Source of the DNA: Cryptomeria japonica
Taxonomy: Eukaryota > Streptophyta > Pinopsida > Cupressales > Cupressaceae
DNA: 64,000 nt
Direction of reading: 5' to 3'
NCBI RefSeq assembly: GCF_030272615.1
Contig: NC_081405.1
Span: forward strand, 469,764,008 to 469,828,007
Shown piece by piece: positions 1 through 9,740 of this stretch (within the stretch, counting starts at the first letter, position 1; every line of letters begins with the position of its first letter). A program made the translations under genes and the position numbers. The notes under the pieces are model-generated. The model saw nothing but the letters and a program-made list of their open reading frames with translations. It was not told the origin of the DNA and did not search any database.

Positions 1-8
1 TTACATTT

Positions 9-20
9 TGGTATCAGAGC
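9..20 (+). promoter_or_regulatory. Primer binding site (initiator tRNA-Met type)
   Basis: The sequence TGGTATCAGAGC is the usual plant LTR-retrotransposon primer binding site complementary to the 3' end of initiator tRNA-Met. It lies 3 bases after the presumed end of the 5' LTR, which places the LTR boundary at the left edge of the window. Confidence 0.9.
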
Positions 21-103
21 CTAGGTTTTATAATACTAGGAGCTATGAGTCACTTCACAAGAAGAATTTGGAGATTAATAACTTATGTCAAAACATTACA
101 GAG

Positions 104-499
104 ATGGTGCGTATCAAGCAAACAGCTCGAAAGTCCATAGCTGGGAATGCCCATTATTTGAGGGTCAAGAAGGATCCTCTATCTCCTGTCAAGCCTATTT
201 TGGATAACGTTCCTCTCGAAGTGAAACCAGTCCCTGAAGAAAGTGTTGTGATAGAAAAAGACCCTACTGAATGTCTTACTGAGAAGACTATTCTTGTAGA
301 AGAAAAAGAGCCTGAGTTAGAATACTCACCTATAAGGCCAATTGTCATAAGTTCTGATGAATCTGAGGAATATACTCCTCTAAGCAATAATGAATCTGAG
401 GGCTATACCCCTCTGAGTGAGACTGAATCTAAAGGTTATACTCCTTTAAGTCCTAGTGAGTCTGAAGAATACACTCCCCTGACTCCTCTAGATGAATGA
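104..499 (+). CDS. Small leader ORF with histone H3-tail-like N-terminus
   Basis: An uninterrupted 131-codon frame starts at ATG 104 (context gagATGg), 84 bases after the primer binding site and about 380 bases before gag. After the initiator Met the protein reads VRIKQTARKSIAGNA. Aligned without gaps to histone H3 residues 1-15 it matches 10 of 15, including R2, K4, the whole K4-S10 block (KQTARKS), G13 and A15. The middle is Pro/Glu-rich. Residues 79-88 (PIVISSDESE) have the hydrophobic-then-acidic pattern of a SUMO-interacting motif. Residues about 84-128 are four acidic repeats with YTPL at 90, 101, 112 and 123, exactly 11 residues apart. There is no histone fold and no gag motif. Because the element also encodes a chromodomain, a family that commonly binds methylated H3 tails, a histone-mimic role is conceivable but is inference. 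Its openness alone is weak evidence of selection at this length. Confidence 0.75.
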   Translation: MVRIKQTARKSIAGNAHYLRVKKDPLSPVKPILDNVPLEVKPVPEESVVIEKDPTECLTEKTILVEEKEPELEYSPIRPIVISSDESEEYTPLSNNESEGYTPLSETESKGYTPLSPSESEEYTPLTPLDE

Positions 500-875
500 T
501 GTAATGTGTTACAACATTTCTATTATCAAATAAAGATGTCTTCCTTCTATTATCAATAAATAAAGATGTCTTCCTTTCTATTATAAGTTGAGTTGAATAT
601 TATGTTTTTCTTGTAAGATTCCTATGATGAGATATATATGTATTTTGACCCTAACTTATGTTATAAACTTGAATGAAGTGGCTTTGTAAATTATCTAACT
701 ATTCCATATTATAATTTTATATTGTTTCCCTATAGTAGTGAATAAGGGTATTTAATCTTTTTAGCTCTATTATAAGTCTAGATGTTAGGGAGCATGATAG
801 AAGTTATGAAACTCATAACATTGTAAATATGTTTCTTTTTCGTTAAGAAATATCAACATTTCCTGATGTAGAAAT
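500..875 (+). other. Spacer between leader ORF and gag
   Basis: AT-rich stretch with no open frame, repeat or recognisable signal. It separates the H3-like ORF from gag, so the small protein would need its own transcript, splicing or reinitiation. Confidence 0.5.
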
Positions 876-879
876 TGTT

Positions 880-1990
880 GAATAACAATAGCCTCAAGAA
901 CCACAAAGGCTAGGCCTAGTAATGGGAACGAAAGGTTGGATAAAATCCTTGATCTACTTAATCAGCAAAGTGCAAGAATGAATGACCTCAAACAAGAGGT
1001 TTGAAGGGTCAGAGAAGTCTGATAGGAAGCCCCAAGGGTTGAGGAGCAGCCAGATAACCAAGCCAGAATAGAAGAAGAGCTGGCAAAAGATTTGAAAAGA
1101 ATAGCCCCGCCAAAGTTTGATGGAAAAACTATTGGTGATGGTTCAGAGGCATGGGTAATTGAAATGGAGAAATATTTTGGTCTTTGCAACATGTCAAATG
1201 AAACCAAGGCCATTTGGGCTACTTATCAGTTGTCTAGTGAAGTTGCTACTTGGTGGGACAACGAAAAGTTTGAAAGGAAACTGCAACCAAGAGAGATCAC
1301 TTGGGAATTGTTCTTGCAATTCTTTAGGAAGAGGTGACTTCCTTACTCATTCTTCAATAAGAAGATGACTAAATTTCATAACCTAACTCAAGGTAATATG
1401 TTGGTAACACAATGCCGAGAGAAGTTTACCAATCTCCTTAAGTATGTTCTACAATACTAGATGGATGAAAGATTCCGCATCCGGAAGTTCATTTTGGGTT
1501 TAAGAACCCATATAGGAGTAGAGGTGGATATCCATAATCCACTAACTATGGAGGAGGTATTTAAGAAGGTGACCAAGCAAGAGCAAAAGTTGCAGCAGTT
1601 GGGGAACTTCTAAAAGAATGTGAACAACCAACCCAATTTTGGGAATAGGAACTTCAAAAGGAACAATAATGGAAACAATCAGTAGATAAGAAATCTTAAG
1701 AGGGGACCCAACACTCAGGAAAGAGGAAGAGTGAATCAGGATGGAAACAAGAAAGCAAACAATAACACCAATGCCTGATAGAATGTGGATAGAGGAAGGT
1801 TAGGTGGCCATCCTGGACCTAGGGATGGGTGTTATAATTGTGGAGGGAGTCATTACGCCACCAATTGTCTGCAACGTACCCCTGCATAGAGAGGAGCATA
1901 TCAGCAAGGAGCCCCTCAACATCATATTCATGTTGCGGTCGACAATCGTCAAGCTGATTTCCAAGCCACACCTATCCAGATTACGGGTAA
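880..1990 (+). pseudogene. gag: gag of chromovirus element 1 (capsid and zinc knuckle)
   Basis: Decayed gag frame. The N-terminal part around 930-1000 is Leu/Gln-rich, then come the capsid-like segment FDGKTIGDGSEAWVIEMEKY and the typical ATWWDNEKF motif at about 1115-1275. The zinc knuckle CYNCGGSHYATNC lies at 1830-1868 with spacing CX2CX3HX4C, one residue shorter than the retroviral CX2CX4HX4C. The basic, Asn-rich linker before it (about 1620-1790) fits a nucleocapsid. At least eight in-frame stops are present, for example in the region 1000-1030, at 1336, near 1459 and near 1611, so no Gag can be made from this copy. Confidence 0.85.
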
Positions 1991-2560
1991 GCTCTTTGGA
2001 AAAATAGTTTCTATTTTAATAGATACAGGAGATACTAAATGTTTTATTGATCCAAAAGTAGTTTCTAGAATATCTGTTAACTCTGGTTATATTTTAAATT
2101 CATGGATGGTTCAGTATGGAAATCGAGCAGAAAGGAGGGTAGATACTTGTCTATTTTGCAGTGAATTAGAACTTCCTAGTTTCCAAACCCATGTTAACCT
2201 TTGTGTTGCATCACTAGGATCATATGATGTGATCTTAGGTATCAATTGGTTGACTGAACATAAAGCCATAGTGAACTATGAAGATAAGGTCATCTGTTGC
2301 ATTGATGATTTAGGAAATTCCATTGAAATTTTCGAGTCACAAAATCCTCTTGAATTGAGATACATTTCGACAATGCAACTCAAGAAGGCCCAAAGAAAAG
2401 GATGTTCCATCATTGCCGTTATGGTTAATGATTTGAATAATGTAGAGAAAAGTCCTAAATATTATCCTGTCCTTGTAGAGTTTCTAGATGTCTTTCCAGA
2501 AGATCTTACCAAGTTACCACCTAAGAGAGAGTTCAATCTTTTTTATAGAACTCTTATCTA
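1990..2560 (+). pseudogene. Retropepsin-like protease of element 1
   Basis: Aspartic protease domain following gag in the same frame. The active-site loop reads ILIDTGDTKCFI at 2013-2048. In this family the triplet is normally D-S/T-G-A, so Asp at 2031-2033 replaces the usual small residue. The later block YDVILGINWLTEH near 2225-2260 is the conserved C-terminal part of plant gypsy proteases. The linker to RT, with the [11 protein letters not shown] motif near 2490, is intact up to a frameshift at about 2530-2545. Confidence 0.85.
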
Positions 2561-3835
2561 GAACGAAGCCGCAATCTAAGGCTCCATATAGAATGACAAC
2601 AATAGAACTGTATGAGCTTAAGGATCAATTACAAGAGTTGCTTAGGCAAGGTTTTATTAGACCAAGTGTATCCTCATGGGGTGCACTGGTGATCTTTGTA
2701 AAGAAGAAAGATGGTACTTTGAGGTTATGAATTGATTATAGGATGTTGAACAAAGCAACTATAAAAAAATAGATATCCTCTACCAAGGATTGATGAATTA
2801 TTTGATCAAATGAAGGGTGCATCTGTATTCTCCAAAATTGATCTTCAATCCAGATATCATCAGTTAAGGATTAAGGATGAAGACATTCCTAAAACTGCAT
2901 TCCAAACAAGGTATGGGCACTATGAATTCACAGTTGTACCATTTGGTTTAACCAATGCCCCAACAACATTCATGAACCTCATGAATAGTATTTTCAGAGA
3001 ATACTTGGATGATTTTGTTTTAATCTTCATTGATGACATATTGATCTATTCTAAGAATGAAGAAGAACATAAGAAGCACCTCAGGATAGTTTTGCAATGA
3101 TTGAGAGATCATAAGCTTTATGGGAAATTCTCTAAGTGTGCCTTCTTTCGAGAAAAGGTGCAATACTTAGGTCATGTCATATCCGCTGAAGGAATTTCAG
3201 TTGATTCTGCAAAGATAGAAGAAATAGTAGATTGGCCAACACCTTGGAATATTTTAGAAGTTTGGAGTTTTATGGGACTTGCAGGATATTATAGAAAATA
3301 TGTGGAAGGGTTTTCCAGGATAGCAACACCAATTACCTCACTTCAGAAAAGGAAAAAAGGTTTGAATGGACTGAGAAGTGTGAGGAATCATTTCAACTCC
3401 TGAAGCAGAAATTAACAATAGCATCGGTATTAATTATACCAGATCTCAATGGACATTTTGTAGTAATTACAGATGCCTCAGGTGAAGGTGTGGGAGTAGT
3501 GTTGATGCAAGAAGGAAAGGTGGTTGCATTTGAATCACAAAAGCTAAAGCAATATGAGATGAATTATGCTCTGCATGATTTATAACTTCTAGCTATTGTG
3601 CATGCATTGCAAATGTGGAGGCATTACCTTTTAGGGAAGCTTTTTGAGCTAAAAATAGATCATTTAGGATTGAAGTATATTTTTACACAACCTAACCTAA
3701 ATGTAAGACAAAGAAGGTGGCTTGAGTTTCTAAGTGAGTAAGAATTTGGTATTGAATATATCAATGGGAAGGAAAATAGAGTAGCTGACACTCTCAACAG
3801 AAGAAGACACCTATCTGCTATGGTTACAACAAGAC
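2560..3835 (+). pseudogene. pol: Reverse transcriptase and RNase H of element 1
   Basis: Gypsy RT runs from the [19 protein letters not shown] block (about 2665-2715) through [15 protein letters not shown], the catalytic FIDD at 3026-3037, and the thumb motifs YLGHVIS and [12 protein letters not shown]. RNase H follows, with TDASGEGVGVVLMQ at about 3470 and the ...IDHLGLKYI... block near 3655. The frame is broken near 2530, at 2729, near 2770, at 3098, near 3355, and by stops at about 3583 and 3740. Several breaks fit C-to-T change (CGA to TGA at 3098); others are homopolymer frameshifts or transversions. Confidence 0.9.
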
Positions 3836-3839
3836 AAAC

Positions 3840-5278
3840 TTGAAGCAACAAGTGTTGCAGAATCTTCCAAAAGATGAAAATTATCTAAGGGTTAAACAAG
3901 CCTTGGAAAGAGATTCTTCAGATCATCATTATGATGGATATGAGATAGAACCAGAGGGTGTTTTGAGGTACCAAGGAAGGATGTACATACCCGAAGGGGG
4001 AGAGTTGAGGAAGTTGATATTACATGAGATGCACAATACACCTTATTCAGGACACCTTGGAATAACAAAGATGGTAGTTGATCTGAAATCCTTGTATTTC
4101 TAGTCTAGACTCAGAAAAGAAGTGGTTGAGTATGTAGCACAATGTTTGGAATGTCAAAGAGTAAAAGTTGAACATGTTCATCCAGCAGGACTTCTATTCC
4201 AACATGTTATACTAGAATATAAGTGGCAGGTAATCAGTATGGATTTTATCCAAGGACTACCAATGAGCAAGAATAAACATGACACTATCTTCACAGTGGT
4301 GGATAATTTGACTAAAGTTGTACATTTCATACCTGGGAATCTCAAAGATGGATCATTTGTTCTTGCCAAGAAATTTGTGCAAGAAATTTTTCGGTTACAT
4401 GGTGTTCCAGAAACCATAATATCTGATAGGGATACCAGGATGACTTCTAGATTTTGGACAACATTGAATGCAACATTGGGAACAAGGCTAAATTTGATCT
4501 CAACATATCATCCTCAGACTGATGGCCAAACAAAAAGGGTTAATCAGGTAGTGGAGGATCTTTTGTGAATATATTGCATGGATCAACAGTAGAAATGGGA
4601 GGAGTACTTGCCCTTAGTTGAATTTGTTTATAATAACTCCTTTCATGCATCATTAGGGATGGCACCTTTTGAAGCACTCTAAGGGAAAAAGTGTCGCACA
4701 CCTATCAGTTGGGATAGACTAGAGAATAGGATCATCATTGGTCCTGATTTACTTAAGGAAATGGATGAGCAAATGGTTTTGATAAAGAGTAGGTTGAAAG
4801 AAGTAGCTGACCGATAGAAGAGTTATGCAGACCAAAATAGAACTTACAGACAATTTGCTGCAGGAGATAAAGTCTTTTTGAGAGTCAAACCTCATAAGAG
4901 CTCTATCTCGTTTGGAAAATTATCAAAATTGGCTCCAAGATATGTGGGACCCTTTGATGTACTAGAGGTTATGAATCTAGTTGCTTATAGATTAGATTTG
5001 CCCCTTGCTCTAGCTCGAATCCATAATGTGTTTCATGTGTCTTTATTGAAACCTTACCATGCTGATGCATCTCATATTCTTGATTGGCAATCTTTACAAG
5101 TTCAGGATCCAGGGGTGGTGCTAGTGGAGCCCATCCAAATCCTAGATCAGCGTAGTGTGAAGCTATGTAGCAGAGATTTCACTTAGTATAAGGTTCAGTG
5201 GGACCAATATTATGAGGATAGTGCTACATGGGAGGATGCTGAGATGACTGACCGTCATTTTCCTCATTTTCTTTCTTA
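3840..5278 (+). pseudogene. pol: Integrase with C-terminal chromodomain, element 1
   Basis: The HHCC zinc-binding part (HEMHNTPYSGHLG ... CLECQ) is at about 4025-4160, with the DDE core after it: first Asp in MDFIQGLP near 4240, second in ISDRDTRM near 4420. The third catalytic position is Lys (codon AAA, 4533-4535) where the family has Glu in the QTER motif, a G-to-A change that should abolish activity. The GPF/GPY module VGPFDVLEV is near 4945. A chromodomain ends the protein (about 5137-5250; blocks YKVQWDQYYEDSATWEDAE). Stops interrupt the frame near 4101, 4566, 4590, 4680, 4816 and 5185. Confidence 0.9.
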
Positions 5279-5466
5279 GGAAATAACTGCTATTTATTTT
5301 GGATATCTTTGAAAACAATGATTTTAAAATTTATGATGTAAACTTGAATAGCATTTGTGCTATTCATATTATTATTTGAAATTTGATGTGTGGTTGACAT
5401 TTTTATGAGATATTATTGTTATGTGATTATTTATGAGTAGCAAGACATCAAGACGATGTCTCTTCC

Positions 5467-5479
5467 AAGAGGGGAAGGA
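5467..5479 (+). promoter_or_regulatory. Polypurine tract of element 1
   Basis: The all-purine run aagaggggaagga lies directly before TGTCACGAATC, the likely start of the 3' LTR, the usual position of the plus-strand primer in LTR retrotransposons. The 190 bases between the pol end (5278) and this tract hold no feature. Confidence 0.85.
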
Positions 5480-5995
5480 TGTCACGAATCATATTCTTAA
5501 TAATGTGAATTTCAAAGATTTAATGTGGTTTTTATATATGCAATGAAACTAAAATAGATTTGAGCATTCAATTTAAAAGATAATTCAGATGTGACGAAAT
5601 ATTGTATGCATTTTATTCATGCAATTGATATGTAATTCGATATCTAGTATTCTTTAATTTAGGATTGTCAATGCTGATGAATTATCGAGTGCAAGTGATG
5701 CAGGAACAAGTGAACAAAGTCGAAGGCGAGAACATGACTTAGGTAGAGTTGTTTTTAACTAATGACTTCGATGGAATAGGGAATCTCACACACCACATTA
5801 GTGAAATTCTGCATATACATTTCTGCATTTATGAATGATTTTGAATCATGAATGAAATATTATGTTTATTTGACTTTATAGGATGAAAAATCGTTAATGA
5901 TTTGAATTAATAGTGACTCTATGATTTCAAGTTCCTTGTGTGGAAATTATCATTACTATAATTTATGTTTGGTTTTAGGAATTATACTATAGTTG
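5480..5995 (+). repeat. 3' LTR of element 1, left part (split by LINE)
   Basis: Starts with TG right after the polypurine tract. The LTR runs to the LINE target site at 5996 and resumes after the LINE at about 15038. Its end is not settled because the 5' LTR lies outside the window: the known terminal bases are only ttaca (1-5), and a ttaca near 16143-16147 is one candidate end. Confidence 0.75.
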
Positions 5996-6009
5996 TACGT
6001 ATTATTAAT
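5996..6009. repeat. LINE target-site duplication, left copy
   Basis: TACGTATTATTAAT matches TACGTATTACTAAT at 15024-15037 in 13 of 14 bases. The two copies bracket the LINE, next to its 3' tail here and its 5' end there, as expected for target-primed reverse transcription. Confidence 0.8.
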
Positions 6010-6066
6010 TTTTATTTATTTTTGATCGATAAAAGGCCGAGGCCAAAGAATTTTATTAATTTAAAA
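6010..6066 (-). terminator. LINE 3' terminus and A-rich tail
   Basis: On - the sequence TTAATAAAATTCTTTGGCC is followed by CTCGGCCTTTTATCGATC and then an AAAAATAAATAAAAATT tail. AATAAA-like signals sit before and inside the tail. This is the expected end of a plant L1 transcript and abuts the target duplication. Confidence 0.75.
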
Positions 6067-7101
6067 ATAGATAGAATTACATATACACCTCCACTCGGTG
6101 TGGGCATTGGTAGGAAAGAATGGAGGGAAGAAAACCTCCCGTCTAGCCCAGATCCCTTAAGGATTAGAAGAATGCGATACATAATGGAGATACAAGATCA
6201 CAACGGGAACATGACCAAAGTAATGAAGATAGTATGTATAAATCCTCTGGGAAAAGCTGAGCAACAAATTGCCCATCTCATAGGGTGATGTTGTCATTTG
6301 TGGGTGATAGTTCTTGCTATTCCTCAATCATATGGTTAAGCCTGCTCTGCTACTTATGTTGCACAAAATCTTAAGAAAATCTGTCACTAGAATGTTAGAA
6401 AAACTGAAGAGGTCAACTTATACAAAATATCATACCTGCTTGGATGGTCACCTGTTAAGATACATAGCTGAAAATATTAGCCTCAAAAAATCTCTAGAAA
6501 CATAATGCGAGAGTGATTACCCATCAAAGAGCATAAACTTAATATATATTAACAAGGCAAATTCCATAAATAGAGATGAGGATAGCTAGGTAAGTGTAAG
6601 TCCTAAAAGAAGGCAATATCTACATAAATAATAATACCTATATATCCATGTTCACATATATCCTAGAGCGAGATATGCTAGCACGTTTATATACCTATGC
6701 TCATTAATGTAAGGTATTGCCTCCTTCTAGTCTTAAAGCTTATCCTAGCAAAGCGACAATACTAAAAAAGCTAAATTTAGGAGTGATCAAATATAAGGAG
6801 GAAATACTTAAACATCTCAGAATGAGATGGTTGCCCTTAAGAATTATGAAGATTTCGATGAAAATGAGGAGACCGGTGAAGCCACAAGGCCCATGGATGA
6901 TGGCGATGGTTCCATCGAAACAAAGGTAACAATAAAACATGAGATTTTAAGAGAAGATAAGTGATGCCACCTATTGAGCATCCATTTTGAATAATTATTT
7001 GTGGAGTAGCCACTAATTGATAAAAGAACATTTTCATTAATACCATGGTGGCCCACAAGTCATCAAGCAGGTACAATAGCAGCCTATAAGATAATTGGGT
7101 C
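6067..7101 (-). other. LINE 3' UTR, unique part
   Basis: No open frame of note and no domain. It lies between the tandem units (7102-8535) and the LINE terminus. Small frames here on either strand have no supporting motif. Confidence 0.5.
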
Positions 7102-8535
7102 CAAATAAAATTGATGAGACCAACGATGTCTCATCGAAAAAGAGGGGCAATTGAAGAAAGGACGCGTCGACGAACTTCAAAAAAGACTCATTGAAGACAG
7201 TGATTTCATCGACAAAGATATTGAGGAAAGCAGATAAAGTTTTCATCAACGGGAAAGGGACTTCAAGGAGACAATACCATTGGTGCAACATAAAAGGGGC
7301 TTATCGAAAGAATAATGTTGATCAGACAAAAGGCAGGTCCATCGATAAAAGATGTTGATGAGGAAATAGGTTTTGAGGAAGCTAAAAGGGGAGCCTCTGA
7401 TACGACTGGTTTCACCGATGTGACTTTATCAGTGGAGAAAGGCTTTGATGAGACAAGAGGTCCGCTCACCGACAGGGAATGTTGATTTTGATGGAAGAAG
7501 AGATTCGATGGAACAAATAAAGGAGGTCACTGAAGCCCAAGGCTTCTTCGACATAAAACCCTAAGGAGTGCAAATAATATCGATGAGACCCAATGGTATC
7601 TCATCGATGTGGAAGGACCATCAAGGAAAGGAAGCGCCAATTAACTTCAGAAAGATTCATCGAAGACAAAAATTCCATCGACATAAGATGTTGAGGAAAG
7701 TGGAGATGGTTTTCATTGATGGGAAAGGTCATCGAGGAGATAATACCATCGGTGCAATATGAAAAGGTCTCACCAAAAGGAAACTTCTCATCGAAGGAAT
7801 AATCTTGATTAGGCAGAAGGCAACTGCATCGATAAAGATATCGATGAGGAGATAGGTTTTGAGGGTACTAAGAGGCATGCCTCCGATACGTAAGGTTTAA
7901 CCGATGCGACTTTATCAGAAGATGAAGATAAGGGAGGCTAAAGAAAGGCTACGGTGAGACAATAGATCCAATCACTGACAAGGCATGATGTTCTCAATGG
8001 GAGAAGGGTTTTGGTGGAGCAAATACAGAAGGTCACCAAAGCCCGAGGATGCTTCGACATGAAAACCTAATGGAGTTCAAATAATATCGATGAGACCCAA
8101 TGATGTCTCATCGATATAGAAGGGCCATTGAAGAAAGAGAGCATCGATGAAATTTAGAAAAGACTCATCGAAGATAGAATTCCATCGAAAAAAGATATCA
8201 AGGAAAGAAAAGATGGTTATCATCAACGGGGCAAGGTATTCGAGGAGATAATAGCATCGGTGCAACATAAAGGGACTCATCGAAAGGGATGTTCTCATCG
8301 AAAGATTAATGTCGATCAGACAAAAGGCAGCTACATCGATAAAAGATATTGATGAGGAAATAGGTTTTGAGGGAGCTAAAAAGGCCTACCTCCGATACAC
8401 CTGGTTACACCGATGCGACTATATCAGTGGAAGATGATAAGGGAGGAAAAAGAAAGGCTTCGGTAAGACAATAGATCGATTCACCGACAGGGCATTCTGA
8501 TTTCGATGGGAGAAGAGTAATGGTGGAACAAAAAA
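7102..8535. repeat. Three tandem ~0.5 kb units in the LINE 3' UTR
   Basis: Units start at 7102, 7571 and 8078 with CAAATAA..T(C/T)GATGAGACC and end near 8535, giving lengths of about 469, 507 and 458. Shared internal blocks include GATGTCTCATCGA, ATCGGTGCAA, GATCAGACAAAAGGCAG, GATGAGGAAATAGGTTTTGA and CACCGACAGGG. All are rich in TCGA/TCGAT. They lie downstream of the LINE RNase H (ending 8701) and upstream of its 3' terminus, so they belong to the 3' UTR. Confidence 0.85.
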
Positions 8536-8700
8536 TATTTAAACTGAATGTTTATCTGAGTATCTATACATAAGTACAAGGGGAGGAAGGGGAGTAAATA
8601 AGGGGGCTAAAACAGAGTCTGGGCAAGAGAAACATAAAGGGTAGAAAGGAGAAACATGCTACCGACACTTTAGGACATGAAGACAAAAGAGGGGGGTGCC

Positions 8701-9740
8701 TTAAGGTGGCATAGATAGGAGATTGATGCCATCGGCTCCCAAGTTGGCCAACTCTTCTGCTCTTGTATTGCCCTCCCTATAAATATTATTGACTATGAAC
8801 CTATCAAAATCTCTGCATAAGTCAAGAGCTTTTGACAACAAATTGTTTAGTCTCCAATTAGGCATACTATCTTTCCTCAGAGCATTGATAATTATAGCCG
8901 AGTCTCCTTCAATTTCCAAGTTCTTAACTCCTAGTTTCCTGCATAAATGCAGATCATCCACTAGGGCCATAAGCTCCACCCAGTTGTTGGTGTTGATGCC
9001 AGCCGGAGAGGCAAGGGTTTCTAGTTCCTTGCCTTCCCAATTATTAACAACACATCCTAGCTCTCCTTGCCTTGGGTTGCCACGGGAAGCCCCATCAAAG
9101 TTTAACTTCATCTAGCCTTTACCGGGGGGCTGCCATCTGCAAGCATCCCTTGATCGAAGACTTGCTATAGGACCATGTCCTAAAAAGGGAGGAAAGGATA
9201 AGCCTTCCCAACATTTTATCATCTTTTCATCCCAATAAGTGATAGATGCATTCTTCAATGTTCCTGAAGACAGTCGGTTGTTCATGAGCTCAGTGATAGC
9301 TGACTCTATCCTGTTAATGATTCTGGGAACCTCTAGTTTTTCATTCTTAAAGAGACATCTATTTCTCTCCTTCCATAGTTCCCACATAATGGAAGAGGGA
9401 AGAGCTATCCATAAACCTTCAAAGAGAAATCCATGCCCAAGGAGAGGCCATGCCCTGAACATACTGAAGATGGTGTGGGCAAAAGGTCGCCGATCATTCA
9501 AGTTTGTTGGTGAACCAGATCTAGCATCTGTGAGAAAAGGGGCAGTTAAGGAGGATATGATTGGTGTCTTCCTCATCTGCCTCACAAAGAGGAAATCTAA
9601 TAGGGCCCTCATACCCCAATCTTCTGAATTTGTCTACAGTAAGGAGCTTGTTCTGAGCTGCAAGCCAGGAGAAGAAACTTGCCTTAGGCGGACAATATTT
9701 ATCCCAACAAAGTTTCAAGGGAAGCTCAGTCATAGGTCCT
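8701..9740 (-). pseudogene. LINE ORF2 C-terminus: zinc-finger region and RNase H
   Basis: Read on -, the zf-RVT-like block (PPKASFFSWLAAQNKLLTVD ... CEADEEDTNHILLNC) occupies about 9530-9700. A connector (MWELWKERNRCLFKNEK) spans about 9300-9400 in another frame. The RNase H domain fills 9111-8701: first catalytic Asp in NFDGASRGNPRQGE, Glu in NWVELMALVDDLHLC, Asp in IEGDSAIIINAL and the late NTRAEELANLGA block. RNase H itself is an uninterrupted 136-residue stretch ending at a stop; upstream frameshifts disconnect it from RT. Confidence 0.85.

Larger units (their letters stand above)
1..5479 (+). mobile_element. Ty3/gypsy chromovirus, internal region (element 1)
   Basis: Nearly complete internal region of a chromodomain-bearing Ty3/gypsy retrotransposon. 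Bases 1-5 (ttaca) look like the last bases of the 5' LTR, directly followed by the primer binding site; the polypurine tract ends at 5479 and the 3' LTR starts at 5480. The order is short ORF, gag with zinc knuckle, protease, RT, RNase H, integrase and chromodomain, as expected for a Tekay/Del-like chromovirus (clade is inference). The copy is dead: gag-pol has about 20 stops or frameshifts, the integrase catalytic Glu is Lys, and the 3' LTR is split by a LINE. Confidence 0.9.

Noticed and set aside
104-499. A true histone H3 gene or H3 fragment
   Set aside because: Similarity is limited to about 15 N-terminal residues; the rest has no histone fold and is acidic and repeat-rich.
6314-6929. 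Small open frames on + as genes
   Set aside because: They lie antisense in the LINE 3' UTR and have no domain or homologue that I recognise.
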